This document shows positions 8,688 through 16,380 of a stretch of 64,000 nucleotides of DNA, piece after piece. How positions within the stretch are numbered: position 1 is the first letter of the stretch; each line of letters begins with the position of its first letter. The stretch comes from an uncultured Rhodospirillales bacterium (GTDB taxonomy: Bacteria; Pseudomonadota; Alphaproteobacteria; CACIAM-22H2), in the NCBI GenBank assembly GCA_937926175.1, contig CALANV010000044.1, positions 200,363 to 264,362 on the forward strand, written 5' to 3'. Under the pieces are notes generated by a model. The model worked only from the letters and a program-made list of their open reading frames with translations. It was not told the DNA's origin and did no database searches. The translations under genes and the position numbers were made by a program.

Positions 8688-9431
8688 ATGGCACGAACGG
8701 AAAAGCAACGTCTCGACGTTGCCCTGGTCGAGCGCGGCCTCGTCGAAAGCCGGGCAAAGGCCCAGGCCCTGATTCTCGCGGGACTGGTCTTCTCGGGCGA
8801 ACGCCGTCTCGATAAGGCGGGCATGACGGTTTCAGCCGACCAGCCGCTCGAAGTCCGAGGCCAGGAACATCCTTGGGTGTCGCGCGGCGGGCTGAAGCTC
8901 GCTCACGGCCTCGACCATTTCGGCATCGATCCGGCCGGTCTGATCGTCCTCGATGTCGGCGCGTCGACCGGCGGCTTTACCGACGTCGTCCTGTCGCGCG
9001 GCGCGGCGAAGGTCTATGCCGTCGACGTCGGTCAGGGCCAGCTCGCCTGGAAGCTGCGCAACGATCCACGCGTGGTCGTTCTGGAGAAGACCAATGCGCG
9101 ATATCTCACGTCGGAACAGGTGCCGGACCCGATCGACCTCGTGGTTTGCGATGCAAGCTTCATCGGTCTCGAAACGGTCCTGCCGGCACCGCTGGCGCTG
9201 ACGTGCCCGGGGGCGCGTCTGGTGGCACTCATCAAGCCGCAGTTCGAGGTCGGCCCGGCGCGGGTGGGCAAAGGTGGCGTCGTGCGCGACCCGGCGCTTC
9301 ATGACGAGGTTTGCAAGCGTATCGCCGCCTGGCTGCCGACGCGCGGCTGGACGGTTCTTGGTCTGACCGAGAGTCCGATCCTGGGCCCCGAAGGCAACAA
9401 GGAATTCCTGATCGCCGCATCGCGATCATGA
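8688..9431 (+). CDS. tlyA: TlyA family rRNA (cytidine-2'-O)-methyltransferase / hemolysin A-like
   Basis: 247 residues from ATG 8688, chosen because AGGG lies about 10 nt upstream; an in-frame ATG at 8670 lacks a ribosome-binding site. The N-terminus is an S4 RNA-binding domain (RLDVALVERGLVESRAKAQA), followed by HPWVSRGGLKLAHGLDHF and an FtsJ-type SAM domain with motif I LDVGASTGGFTDVVLSRG and the later IKPQFEVGPARVGKGG. Characterised members methylate 16S and 23S rRNA; the haemolysin label is historical. No membrane segment is present. It follows the MATE gene by 63 nt. Confidence 0.92.
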   Translation: MARTEKQRLDVALVERGLVESRAKAQALILAGLVFSGERRLDKAGMTVSADQPLEVRGQEHPWVSRGGLKLAHGLDHFGIDPAGLIVLDVGASTGGFTDVVLSRGAAKVYAVDVGQGQLAWKLRNDPRVVVLEKTNARYLTSEQVPDPIDLVVCDASFIGLETVLPAPLALTCPGARLVALIKPQFEVGPARVGKGGVVRDPALHDEVCKRIAAWLPTRGWTVLGLTESPILGPEGNKEFLIAASRS

Positions 9432-9478
9432 GCGCCCGACGAAGTCGGTGACGCCGCCGGACGCCGACGCGTGACGGT

Positions 9479-9826
9479 TCAGCTGCCGTCCGCCCGCGGC
9501 TCGATGGGCAGGCCGGCCTCTTTCCAGCCGAGCAGGCCATTCTTCAGGATGAGAACCGGTCGGCCATGCGCCATGACGGCCTGCGCGGCCTGTTGCGCAC
9601 GACGCCCGGAAAGGCAAAGGACGACGAGCTGCCGCTCCGGCGCCATTGCGGCGACCGCGCGGGCGTCAAAGGACGACAGCGGCATGAGGACGGCGGCGGG
9701 AATGCGCTCGCTCTCGAACTCCTCGCGTTCGCGGACGTCGATCAGCAGGGCTCGATCCTGCTCCAGCAGATGCTGCAGGATGGCGGCGTCGATCTCGACC
9801 GGCGCGCCGGAAGGATGTTGTGCCAT
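9479..9826 (-). CDS. Rhodanese-like domain protein
   Basis: A single-domain rhodanese of 115 residues. The N-terminal part has the family's LLIDVREREEFESERIPAAV, and the active-site loop is CLSGRRA with the nucleophilic Cys that carries persulfide sulfur in active members. The end, LKNGLLGWKEAGLPIE, is the standard rhodanese C-terminus. It is cytoplasmic, with no signal peptide. It follows the small membrane-protein gene by 24 nt on the same strand, so it may be the last gene of the fabI-aroC operon. The sulfur acceptor is unknown. Confidence 0.9.
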   Translation of the reverse strand: MAQHPSGAPVEIDAAILQHLLEQDRALLIDVREREEFESERIPAAVLMPLSSFDARAVAAMAPERQLVVLCLSGRRAQQAAQAVMAHGRPVLILKNGLLGWKEAGLPIEPRADGS

Positions 9827-9850
9827 GTTGGGGGGTCTTGATGCTGGATC

Positions 9851-10387
9851 TCAGCGCGTCGCGTCGTCCGTGTCCGGCGGCCAGTACCGCTTGATTGCGG
9901 CATAGATGGCGTCGGTACGTTCCTCCAGCCCCTGCGTGATCAAGGAGAAGCTGTTGGGCAGGCGCCGGTTGCGTACGACCACGTCGCCCATGAAGCGCTG
10001 ACCGAGCCGCAGACCGACGAACGTGTCGGCGTCGACCTGGAAATGGATCCGGCCACCTGAAATGCCCGGCAAGCCCCGCCCGGGTTCAACCAGCCAGATC
10101 CGCGACCAGGGAATCGGTGCGGGTGTCACGCCTGGCAGGCTCAGGCCCGCTGCGCTGATCTCCACCAGCGGCGTCCGCTGCCGGAACTGGCCCCATACCT
10201 GCCAGCAGTAGAACGCCGCGAACGCGACGAACGACGCCGGAATGACCCAGGCTTCGCCGGCCCGGATCTGATGCACGAGACTGGCGGTCGTGAAGCCCAG
10301 GAACGCGACGCCCAGCGCGAGGTTCGTGATCGTGTACCAAAGGGCGCGTCGCACGATGAAGACGGGGTTCGACGTCGCAGCGCTCAC
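9851..10387 (-). CDS. Small membrane protein of unknown function
   Basis: The GTG at 10387 overlaps the stop of the TPR gene (GTGA) and has GGAGAGG 5 nt upstream, so it is preferred over ATG 10405. The 178-residue product has two hydrophobic stretches near the N-terminus (ITNLALGVAFLGFTTASLV and the segment around WVIPASFVAFAAFYCW), then a soluble domain with TPLVEISAAGLSLPGV and PIPWSRIWLVEPGRG. That layout, two membrane helices followed by a small beta-rich domain, resembles PH-like bacterial membrane proteins, but I do not recognise the family. It is tied by overlap to the TPR gene. Confidence 0.7.
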   Translation of the reverse strand: MSAATSNPVFIVRRALWYTITNLALGVAFLGFTTASLVHQIRAGEAWVIPASFVAFAAFYCWQVWGQFRQRTPLVEISAAGLSLPGVTPAPIPWSRIWLVEPGRGLPGISGGRIHFQVDADTFVGLRLGQRFMGDVVVRNRRLPNSFSLITQGLEERTDAIYAAIKRYWPPDTDDATR

Positions 10388-11781
10388 GCGGTCCTCTCCA
10401 GGCATTGTTGGGCCTTGCTGCGCATCACCTCGGCGCCGGATGTATCGCCCAGGCCGTCGAGCGCACGCGCATAGGCGGTCCAGGTCCACGGGCTGCTCGG
10501 TCGCCGCGCCGCGCGTTCCGACAGCAGGGCGCGGGCGAGCCCGAAACGTCCGGCGCGAAGCGCCGCCTCGATCAACAGCCGGGCGAAGACGTCGCGTTGC
10601 GCATGGCTGCCGCCGATCCGCCTGATCGCGTAGCGGATGGGAAGCAGAAGATCGACCGCGCGTGCATACTCGCCCTGCCGGTAGGCGAGGATCGCGGCGC
10701 AGATCGGTATGCCGATCTCCGCCAGAACCTGTCCATGCACATGCGCCGGCGCAACGTCCTTGGGCACCGACGCGAGCATCGCGCGCGCCGCCTGATCGCG
10801 TCCTGTCGCGGCCAGTGCCATCATGAAATGTGCATCGATGAACGCGAGCAGGTGATCGTCCTTGCGTCGTTCGGCCTTTTCGGCGAGCTCCGCCCACCGC
10901 CTACCGACGTTCACGCCATCGTGATCGAGCCGCCACAGGAGTGACGCCGCGTTGGTGATGTCTAGGTACTCGTCGGACTGGTCGGCCCTGACATGGCTGT
11001 CATAGAGCGCCAGCACCGCATCGTACTGCCGCAATTCGAGGTGGAACAGGGCGCGGTGCCACCAGACGTGATAGGCGAAGTTGTTGCAGTGCTGCCAGCC
11101 GGGTGCGGTCGCGGTGATCCAATCGATGCCCTCGCGCGCACGGCCCTGCATCTCCATCACATGCGCGACGGCATGGACCGCCCAGATGTCGCCGGGATTG
11201 ATCGCGACGGCGCGCCGCCCGGCGTTTTCGGCGGCGGTGTAATCTCCCGTTTCCTCGAGCGCGAAACCGTACATGCCGAGGAGATATCCGTAGCCGGGCA
11301 CCCGTTCGTCCCAGGCGTACAGCGTGCGCGCGACGCTGTCGCGCATGCGTTCGGCGTCGCCCAGGTAGAAATAGACGAAGTGCGCCAACTTGTGGGCGAG
11401 GATGTCGCGCGGATGGTCGAGCAGGATCGCTTCCCACCGCGCGACCGCGGTTTCGACGTCGCCGTCGCACCAGGCCGTGAGCGCGGCGACATGGGCGCAC
11501 TCGCGCGGCGATGCGTCGACCGTCTCCGCCGCGGCTCGTGCCGCCTCGGCGCTCTGTCGGGCACGCGCCTCGAAGGTGGGCGCGCAGAACAGCTTGAAGA
11601 AATAGCCGCGCGTGCAATGGCCCATGACCAGGTCGGGATCGGCGGCCATCGCTTGCTTGAGATGTGCGCCCGTGTCCCGCGCGAAGCCCAGGTAGCCGTC
11701 GATCGCGGCCTCGTAATGTGCGACGGCTTCCGCGTTGGCGGCCGTCAGGGGAACGCCACGTTGGTCTTCGGTCAGCCGCAT
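10384..11781 (-). CDS. Tetratricopeptide-repeat protein
   Basis: 465 residues from ATG 11781 (MRLTEDQRGVPLTAANAEAV); a longer open frame upstream has no family support. Helical hairpins with TPR character run through the protein, for example the alanine-rich pair around ARQSAEAARAAAETVDAS, ALEETGDYTAAENAGRRAVA and AHVMEMQGRAREGIDWI. The conserved HCNNFAYHVWWHRALFHLEL stretch (around residue 240) marks a family of long alphaproteobacterial TPR proteins. Cytoplasmic, no signal peptide. It overlaps the 3' end of aroC by 10 nt and the next gene by 4 nt, so it is translated in the fabI-aroC operon. Its function is unknown; a scaffold role is the usual guess. Confidence 0.85.
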   Translation of the reverse strand: MRLTEDQRGVPLTAANAEAVAHYEAAIDGYLGFARDTGAHLKQAMAADPDLVMGHCTRGYFFKLFCAPTFEARARQSAEAARAAAETVDASPRECAHVAALTAWCDGDVETAVARWEAILLDHPRDILAHKLAHFVYFYLGDAERMRDSVARTLYAWDERVPGYGYLLGMYGFALEETGDYTAAENAGRRAVAINPGDIWAVHAVAHVMEMQGRAREGIDWITATAPGWQHCNNFAYHVWWHRALFHLELRQYDAVLALYDSHVRADQSDEYLDITNAASLLWRLDHDGVNVGRRWAELAEKAERRKDDHLLAFIDAHFMMALAATGRDQAARAMLASVPKDVAPAHVHGQVLAEIGIPICAAILAYRQGEYARAVDLLLPIRYAIRRIGGSHAQRDVFARLLIEAALRAGRFGLARALLSERAARRPSSPWTWTAYARALDGLGDTSGAEVMRSKAQQCLERTA

Positions 11782-12842
11782 TGGGCGCGATGGCGCAGCA
11801 GGTGGTCGGCCAGCACGCACGCGACCATCGCCTCGCCGACGGGAACGGCGCGAATGCCCACGCACGGGTCATGACGTCCCTTGGTGACGATCTCCGTATC
11901 CTCGCCCGCTGTCGTCACGGTCCGCCGCGGCGTCAGGATGGAACTCGTCGGCTTCACCGCGAAGCGCGCGACGATGTCCTGGCCGGTGGAGATACCGCCA
12001 AGAATGCCGCCGGCGTGGTTCGACAGGAACGCGACTTTGCCGTCGCGCATGCACATCTCGTCCGCGTTCTCCTCGCCGCACAGCTCGGCCGCGGCGAATC
12101 CGGCGCCGATCTCCACGCCTTTCACGGCGTTGATGCTCATCAACGCCCCCGCGATGTCGGCGTCGAGCTTGCCATAGACGGGGGCGCCGAGCCCGGCCGG
12201 CACGCCGCTCGCGACGACCTCGATGACGGCACCCACCGACGAGCCCGATTTGCGAACGTCGTCGAGGTAGCCTTCCCACATCTGCGCCGCCTGACGGTCG
12301 GGGCACCAGAACGGATTGTCCTCGACCGCTGCCCAGTCCCAGCGAGTGCGATCGATTTTATGCGGCCCCATCTGCACGAGCGCGCCCCGGATCTGGACCT
12401 GCGCGCCCAGGATCTTGCGGGCGATGGCGCCGGCGGCAACACGCATAGCCGTCTCGCGGGCCGACGCGCGGCCGCCGCCGCGGTAGTCGCGGATGCCGTA
12501 CTTCACCCAATAAGTGTAGTCGGCGTGGCCCGGACGAAACTTGTCCTTGATCTCGCTGTAATCCTTCGAGCGTTGATCCTCGTTCTCGATCAGCAGCGAG
12601 ATCGGGGTGCCGGTCGTCAGGCCTTCGAACACGCCGGACAGGATCCTGACGCGGTCGGGCTCGCGGCGCTGGGTCGTGAAGCGCGATTGGCCGGGGCGGC
12701 GCCGGTCGAGCCAATACTGGATGTCCGCCTCCGTCAGCGGAAGACGCGGCGGCACCCCGTCGACGACGCAGCCGATCGCCGGTCCGTGACTCTCCCCCCA
12801 GGTCGTCACCCGGAACAGCGTTCCGAAGCTGTTGCCGGCCAT
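11772..12842 (-). CDS. aroC: Chorismate synthase
   Basis: This 356-residue enzyme converts 5-enolpyruvylshikimate 3-phosphate to chorismate with reduced FMN, the last common step of aromatic synthesis. Family signatures are intact: FGTLFRVTTWGESHGPAIG at the N-terminus with the catalytic His, GGGRASARETAMRVAAGAIA in the middle, and HAGGILGGISTGQDIVAR near the C-terminus. The length is normal. It starts 10 nt after fabI and its end overlaps the TPR gene, so it depends on the fabI promoter region. Nothing is odd in the sequence. Confidence 0.97.
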   Translation of the reverse strand: MAGNSFGTLFRVTTWGESHGPAIGCVVDGVPPRLPLTEADIQYWLDRRRPGQSRFTTQRREPDRVRILSGVFEGLTTGTPISLLIENEDQRSKDYSEIKDKFRPGHADYTYWVKYGIRDYRGGGRASARETAMRVAAGAIARKILGAQVQIRGALVQMGPHKIDRTRWDWAAVEDNPFWCPDRQAAQMWEGYLDDVRKSGSSVGAVIEVVASGVPAGLGAPVYGKLDADIAGALMSINAVKGVEIGAGFAAAELCGEENADEMCMRDGKVAFLSNHAGGILGGISTGQDIVARFAVKPTSSILTPRRTVTTAGEDTEIVTKGRHDPCVGIRAVPVGEAMVACVLADHLLRHRAQCG

Positions 12843-12852
12843 GGTCGTGCCG

Positions 12853-13692
12853 TCAGGTCTTCGGCTTGAAGCCGGAGAGCAGTTCCGCCACCTCCGCCGC
12901 CGCGTCGACCGCGAGCATGCCGACCACGTGATAGCCGCAGTCGACGTGGTGCACCTCGCCGGTCACGCCACGGCCGAGATCACTGAGGAGATAGAGACCC
13001 GCGTTGCCGACCTCCTCGATCGTCACGTTGCGGCGCAGCGGCGAGTTGAGCTCGTTCCATTTCAGGATGTAGCGGAAATCGCCGATGCCCGAAGCGGCGA
13101 GCGTCTTGATCGGCCCTGCGGAAATCGCGTTGACGCGGATGTTCCGGTCACCGAGATCGACCGCCAGATAGCGCACGCTCGCCTCGAGTGCGGCCTTGGC
13201 CACGCCCATCACGTTGTAGTGCGGCATGACGCGTTCGGCGCCGTAGTAGGACAGGGTCAGGAGGCTGCCGCCGTTCGGCATGAGCGGCACCGCGCGACGG
13301 CACAGATCGGTGAACGAGAAGCACGAGATGTCGAGCGTGCGCAGGAAGTTCTCGCGCGTCGTGTTGATGTACTTGCCCTTGAGCTCCTCCTTGTCCGAGT
13401 AGGCGATTGCATGAACGACGAAATCGAGCGTCCCCCAGCGCTGCTTCAGCTCGTCGAACAGGACGTCGAGGCTCTTCGAATCGGTGACGTCGCAGGGGAG
13501 AACGATTTCGACGCCGAGCTCCGCCGCGAGCGGCCGGACGCGCTTCTCAAGGGCTTCGCCCTGGAATGTGAACGCGAGCTTCGCACCCTGGTTCGCAACC
13601 GCCTTCGCGATGCCCCATGCGATCGAGCGGTCGTTTGCGACACCCATGACGAGCCCGCGTTTCCCATCCATCAGAAGGCGAGCTTCTGCCAT
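12853..13692 (-). CDS. fabI: Enoyl-[acyl-carrier-protein] reductase (NADH)
   Basis: This 279-residue SDR-fold enzyme reduces enoyl-ACP in the last step of fatty-acid elongation. The start ATG 13692 gives MAEARLLMDGKRGLVMGVAN; the cofactor loop GVANDRSIAWGIAKA at residues 17-31 is the FabI form of the glycine motif. The catalytic pair is the second tyrosine of HYNVMGVAKAALEA with Lys 7 residues later, and SYYGAERVMP precedes it. GGAG lies 12 nt before the ATG, a long spacing. The leader carries a run of nine T on the sense strand. aroC follows at once, linking lipid and aromatic synthesis in one operon. Confidence 0.96.
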   Translation of the reverse strand: MAEARLLMDGKRGLVMGVANDRSIAWGIAKAVANQGAKLAFTFQGEALEKRVRPLAAELGVEIVLPCDVTDSKSLDVLFDELKQRWGTLDFVVHAIAYSDKEELKGKYINTTRENFLRTLDISCFSFTDLCRRAVPLMPNGGSLLTLSYYGAERVMPHYNVMGVAKAALEASVRYLAVDLGDRNIRVNAISAGPIKTLAASGIGDFRYILKWNELNSPLRRNVTIEEVGNAGLYLLSDLGRGVTGEVHHVDCGYHVVGMLAVDAAAEVAELLSGFKPKT

Positions 13693-13730
13693 GGTAACGC
13701 AATGCTCCAGTTGTAAAAAAAAACGGCGTG

Positions 13731-13758
13731 ATCCTACACCAAATGGGTAGGCGCGCAA
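13731..13758 (-). promoter_or_regulatory. Candidate fabI promoter with an initially transcribed T9 run
   Basis: On the minus strand TTGCGC (13758-13753) and TAGGAT (13736-13731) are 16 nt apart. The start of transcription would fall near 13725-13724, immediately followed by nine T residues (complement of 13715-13723). A U-run at the very start of a transcript is the arrangement that permits slippage during initiation in some bacterial promoters. This is prediction only. Confidence 0.4.
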
Positions 13759-13786
13759 ACGCACTTCGGCATCCGTGCCGCCATTT

Positions 13787-14131
13787 TTATGAAGGCATGT
13801 GCGCGTCGTCGCCCGAAATCCCTTCGAGTCGTCTGAGAACCGCCTCGCGCTGATCGTCCGGGAGCATGGCGAGCGCGTCGATGATCTGGCGCAGGCGCCG
13901 CCGGGCGGCGTAGAGCTGGTCGACGAGGCCCAGGACGAGGGCCATGGCGTCCTCGTCAATGTTGAAGTCGCGGTGCAGCTCCCGGATCATCCACACGCGC
14001 GCGATGTCGACTTCGCTGAACACGTAGTCGCCGTCGGTCGCGAGCGGCAGCACCCAGCGCCGCTCGATCCACGCCGCAAGCTCGTCGCGCTCGACGCCGC
14101 ACAAGGTGAGAACTTCGGCAAAACGCGTCAT
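13787..14131 (-). CDS. cbpM: Chaperone modulator CbpM
   Basis: This 114-residue protein has a MerR-like winged-helix N-terminus (ERDELAAWIERRWVLP, then YVFSEVDIARVWMIRELHRD) and a helical C-terminus (LVDQLYAARRRLRQIIDAL). CbpM binds the J-domain of CbpA and stops it stimulating DnaK. The ATG at 14131 overlaps the cbpA stop (ATGA), so the two are translationally coupled, as in other bacteria. Length is normal for the family (about 100-115). Confidence 0.9.
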   Translation of the reverse strand: MTRFAEVLTLCGVERDELAAWIERRWVLPLATDGDYVFSEVDIARVWMIRELHRDFNIDEDAMALVLGLVDQLYAARRRLRQIIDALAMLPDDQREAVLRRLEGISGDDAHMPS

Positions 14132-15030
14132 TTCTTCAGCCCCATCCGGCCGCGCGCGTTGTAGTCGCGGCCACTCCAGTTCTCGACGAAGCGCGTCAGC
14201 TCAGGATCGGGCGGGTCCGGCAGGACCACCTTCAGCTTTACGTACTGGTCGCCGCGCTGCCCGGAACGGCGGTCGACGATGCCGCGCCCTTTGAGCCGGA
14301 GCACCGTGCCGGTGTTGGCGCCGCGTGGCACGGTCATCACGACGTCGCCGTCGATCGTCGGCACCGTGATTTTGCCGCCGAGGACGGCTTCGGCGAGGCT
14401 CACCGGCAGCTCGACATGCACGTCGTTGTCCTTGCGCGTGAAGAACGCGTGCGGCTGCAAGTGCACCTCGATATATGCATCGCCCGGCGGGCCGCCGCCG
14501 ATGCCGGGCTCACCCTGTCCCTTGAGGCGCAGCGTCTGCCGATCCTCGGTCCCCGGCGGAATGGTGATCTCGAGAGTGCGCCCGTCGGGCATGGTCACCC
14601 GTTTCTTGGCACCGACCGCGGCCTCGAGAAAGTCGACGGGCAGCACGTATGACACGTCCGCGCCCCGGGCCGCGAAGCCGCGGCCCCGTCTGCCCCGTCC
14701 GAACAGCTCGGCGAACAGGTCCTCGGGGTCGAAGCCCGGCCCGGCGCCATACTTCATGCCTTCCGGACCCTCCGCGTAGGCACGATAAAAGTGCCGTTCC
14801 GGACGCTCCGCGCCGGTCACGTCGATTTCGCCGCGGTCGTAGCGGGCCCGTTTCACCGGATCGGAAAGGAGATCGTAGGCGGCCGAGATGTCCTTGAACC
14901 GGCTGGCTGCCTCGGCGTTCCCGGGGTTGAGATCGGGATGATACTTCTTCGCCAGCTGGCGGTAGGCCTTCTTGATCTCGGCTTCGCTCGCGTCGCGCCT
15001 GACGCCCAGGATCTCGTAGGGGTCTCGCAT
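14128..15030 (-). CDS. cbpA: DnaJ-family co-chaperone CbpA
   Basis: A 300-residue J-protein. The N-terminal J-domain (residues 1-70) includes YEILGVRRDASEAEIKKAYR and the HPD tripeptide in KKYHPDLNPGN, which activates DnaK. There is no zinc-finger repeat, so it is the CbpA type rather than DnaJ itself. The C-terminal substrate domains contain RTLEITIPPGTEDRQTLRLK, GDAYIEVHLQPHAFFTR and GDVVMTVPRGANTGTVLRLK. It acts in the cytoplasm in protein folding; CbpA of E. coli also binds DNA. cbpM overlaps its 3' end. Confidence 0.94.
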   Translation of the reverse strand: MRDPYEILGVRRDASEAEIKKAYRQLAKKYHPDLNPGNAEAASRFKDISAAYDLLSDPVKRARYDRGEIDVTGAERPERHFYRAYAEGPEGMKYGAGPGFDPEDLFAELFGRGRRGRGFAARGADVSYVLPVDFLEAAVGAKKRVTMPDGRTLEITIPPGTEDRQTLRLKGQGEPGIGGGPPGDAYIEVHLQPHAFFTRKDNDVHVELPVSLAEAVLGGKITVPTIDGDVVMTVPRGANTGTVLRLKGRGIVDRRSGQRGDQYVKLKVVLPDPPDPELTRFVENWSGRDYNARGRMGLKK

Positions 15031-15056
15031 CGCGGGATCTCTTGGCGGGAGTGAAG

Positions 15057-15086
15057 AAAAAAGGGCAACGGTCGTCCGTCGCCCTT
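15057..15086 (-). terminator. Rho-independent terminator after the lipoprotein gene
   Basis: On the minus strand an 11-nt arm AAGGGCGACGG (complement of 15086-15076) pairs with CCGTTGCCCTT (15071-15061) through a 4-nt loop, with a single G-U pair, and runs straight into six T residues (complement of 15057-15062). It lies 26 nt after the stop of the glycine-zipper lipoprotein and before cbpA, so it ends the former transcript. Confidence 0.85.
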
Positions 15087-15111
15087 CGACCGCCTTCAGT
15101 ACATTAAGGCG

Positions 15112-15576
15112 TCAGTTGACGACCTTCCAAGTGCCATCCGGCTGACGGCAGGCGGTACCGTAGGCCTGTTCCGTCCTGCCGCCGACGGTAATGGTCGTCT
15201 GATACTCCCGGCACTGGTTGCCCGCCGAGTCGACGCCCTGCCGGATGGGCGTGACCGTCCCGGAATTGCCCGATTCGGGGTTGCTCCAGGTAATCTTCTG
15301 ACCGATCGGGGCGGCATGGGCGGCCGCCTGCGCCTGTTGGGCTGCGGCAATGTCGGCCCGGTCGAGCGACTTGCCGATTTCGCGGCCGAGGAACGCACCG
15401 AGCAGCGTACCCGCTGCCGTGGCCGCGAGCCGGCCGCTGCCGCTGCCGAACTGCGCGCCGGCCACGGCGCCGCCGACGCCGCCGAGGATCGTCCCGATGT
15501 TCTCCTTCTGGCCGCCCTCACAGGCGCCGAGTGCCAGAACCATCGTGGCAATGACTGCGTATCGCCGAAGCTTCAT
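15112..15576 (-). CDS. Glycine-zipper 2TM-domain lipoprotein (surface antigen type)
   Basis: From ATG 15576 the 154-residue product begins MKLRRYAVIATMVLALGAC; LALGAC is a lipobox with Cys19 as the lipidation site, so the mature protein should be anchored in the outer or inner membrane facing the periplasm. A glycine-zipper segment follows (IGTILGGVGGAVAGAQFG and TAAGTLLGAFLGREIGKSL, residues 27-69), as in the 17-kDa rickettsial surface antigen and SlyB-type proteins. The C-terminal part, GNQCREYQTTITVGGRTEQA with YGTACRQPDGTWKVV, is the surface-antigen tail with two cysteines. The gene is monocistronic, with its own terminator. Confidence 0.88.
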   Translation of the reverse strand: MKLRRYAVIATMVLALGACEGGQKENIGTILGGVGGAVAGAQFGSGSGRLAATAAGTLLGAFLGREIGKSLDRADIAAAQQAQAAAHAAPIGQKITWSNPESGNSGTVTPIRQGVDSAGNQCREYQTTITVGGRTEQAYGTACRQPDGTWKVVN

Positions 15577-15645
15577 CGAATTTCCCTTGCTGTGGTCGAC
15601 CAGGATCAACCGCGTATCCCTGGAACTTGCGCCGGGCCGCATATC

Positions 15646-15659
15646 TTACGATCTCGTAA
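15646..15659. promoter_or_regulatory. Perfect inverted repeat TTACGA-TC-TCGTAA upstream of the lipoprotein gene
   Basis: Two 6-nt arms separated by 2 nt form a 14-nt palindrome 70 nt before the lipoprotein start and 116 nt before pdxH. Its size and symmetry suit a dimeric TetR- or MarR-like repressor, but no cognate regulator is nearby. A second short repeat, CCTGT-ACA-ACAGG, lies at 15718-15730. Confidence 0.4.
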
Positions 15660-15774
15660 ACCATACGGGCGCCGCCGCCTCGCGCCGCTGCGACAGTCGC
15701 GACGGGAACGCGAAACACCTGTACAACAGGGATCATTCTGAAGTGTATTCCAGCCTGAAAAGCGGATTCAAGCG

Positions 15775-16380
15775 ATGCCCTCGGAAGATCCCGCCCGTGA
15801 CGCTCCGGCCGATCCGTTCGCGCAGTTCAAGGAATGGATGGCCGAAGCCGAGAAAAGCGAGCCGAACGACCCGAACGCCATGGCGCTGGCGACTGCCGAC
15901 GCCGAAGGCCGTCCGTCCGTCCGCATGGTTCTGCTCAAGGGCGTGGACGACGGCGGCTTCGTCTTCTACACGAACCTGGAGAGCCGCAAGGGATTGGAGC
16001 TGCGCGCCAATCCACATGCGGCGTTGCTGTTCCACTGGAAGTCGCTTCGCCGGCAGGTGCGGATCGAGGGGCGGGTGGAGCAGGTGAGCGACGCCGATGC
16101 GGACGCCTATTTCGCGTCACGGCCGCGCGGCAGCCGGATCGGCGCGTGGGCTTCGCTGCAATCCCGCCCGCTTGCCTCGCGCTTCGAGCTCGAACGGCGG
16201 GTGGCCGAATACGCTGCGAAGTTCGGGCTCGGGACAATTCCGCGTCCGCCGTTCTGGTCGGGCTTCCGCGTGATCCCCGACCGTCTCGAATTCTGGCAGG
16301 ATCGTCCGTTCCGCCTCCATGACCGGCTGGTCTATTACCGCACCGGCGAGGGGTGGCGGACGGAGCGGTTGTTTCCGTGA
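15775..16380 (+). CDS. pdxH: Pyridoxamine/pyridoxine 5'-phosphate oxidase
   Basis: This 201-residue FMN enzyme oxidises PNP or PMP to pyridoxal 5'-phosphate in vitamin B6 synthesis and salvage. The flavin-binding split barrel includes RPSVRMVLLKGVDDGGFVFY, TNLESRKGLELRANPHAALL and FHWKSLRRQVRIEGRVEQ; the C-terminal dimerisation tail RVIPDRLEFWQDRPFRLHDR is canonical. Length is slightly short but complete. The TGA overlaps the ATG of the metal transporter gene, so it heads a short operon. Dxs, the source of the DXP used for PLP, is encoded about 10 kb away. Confidence 0.96.
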   Translation: MPSEDPARDAPADPFAQFKEWMAEAEKSEPNDPNAMALATADAEGRPSVRMVLLKGVDDGGFVFYTNLESRKGLELRANPHAALLFHWKSLRRQVRIEGRVEQVSDADADAYFASRPRGSRIGAWASLQSRPLASRFELERRVAEYAAKFGLGTIPRPPFWSGFRVIPDRLEFWQDRPFRLHDRLVYYRTGEGWRTERLFP

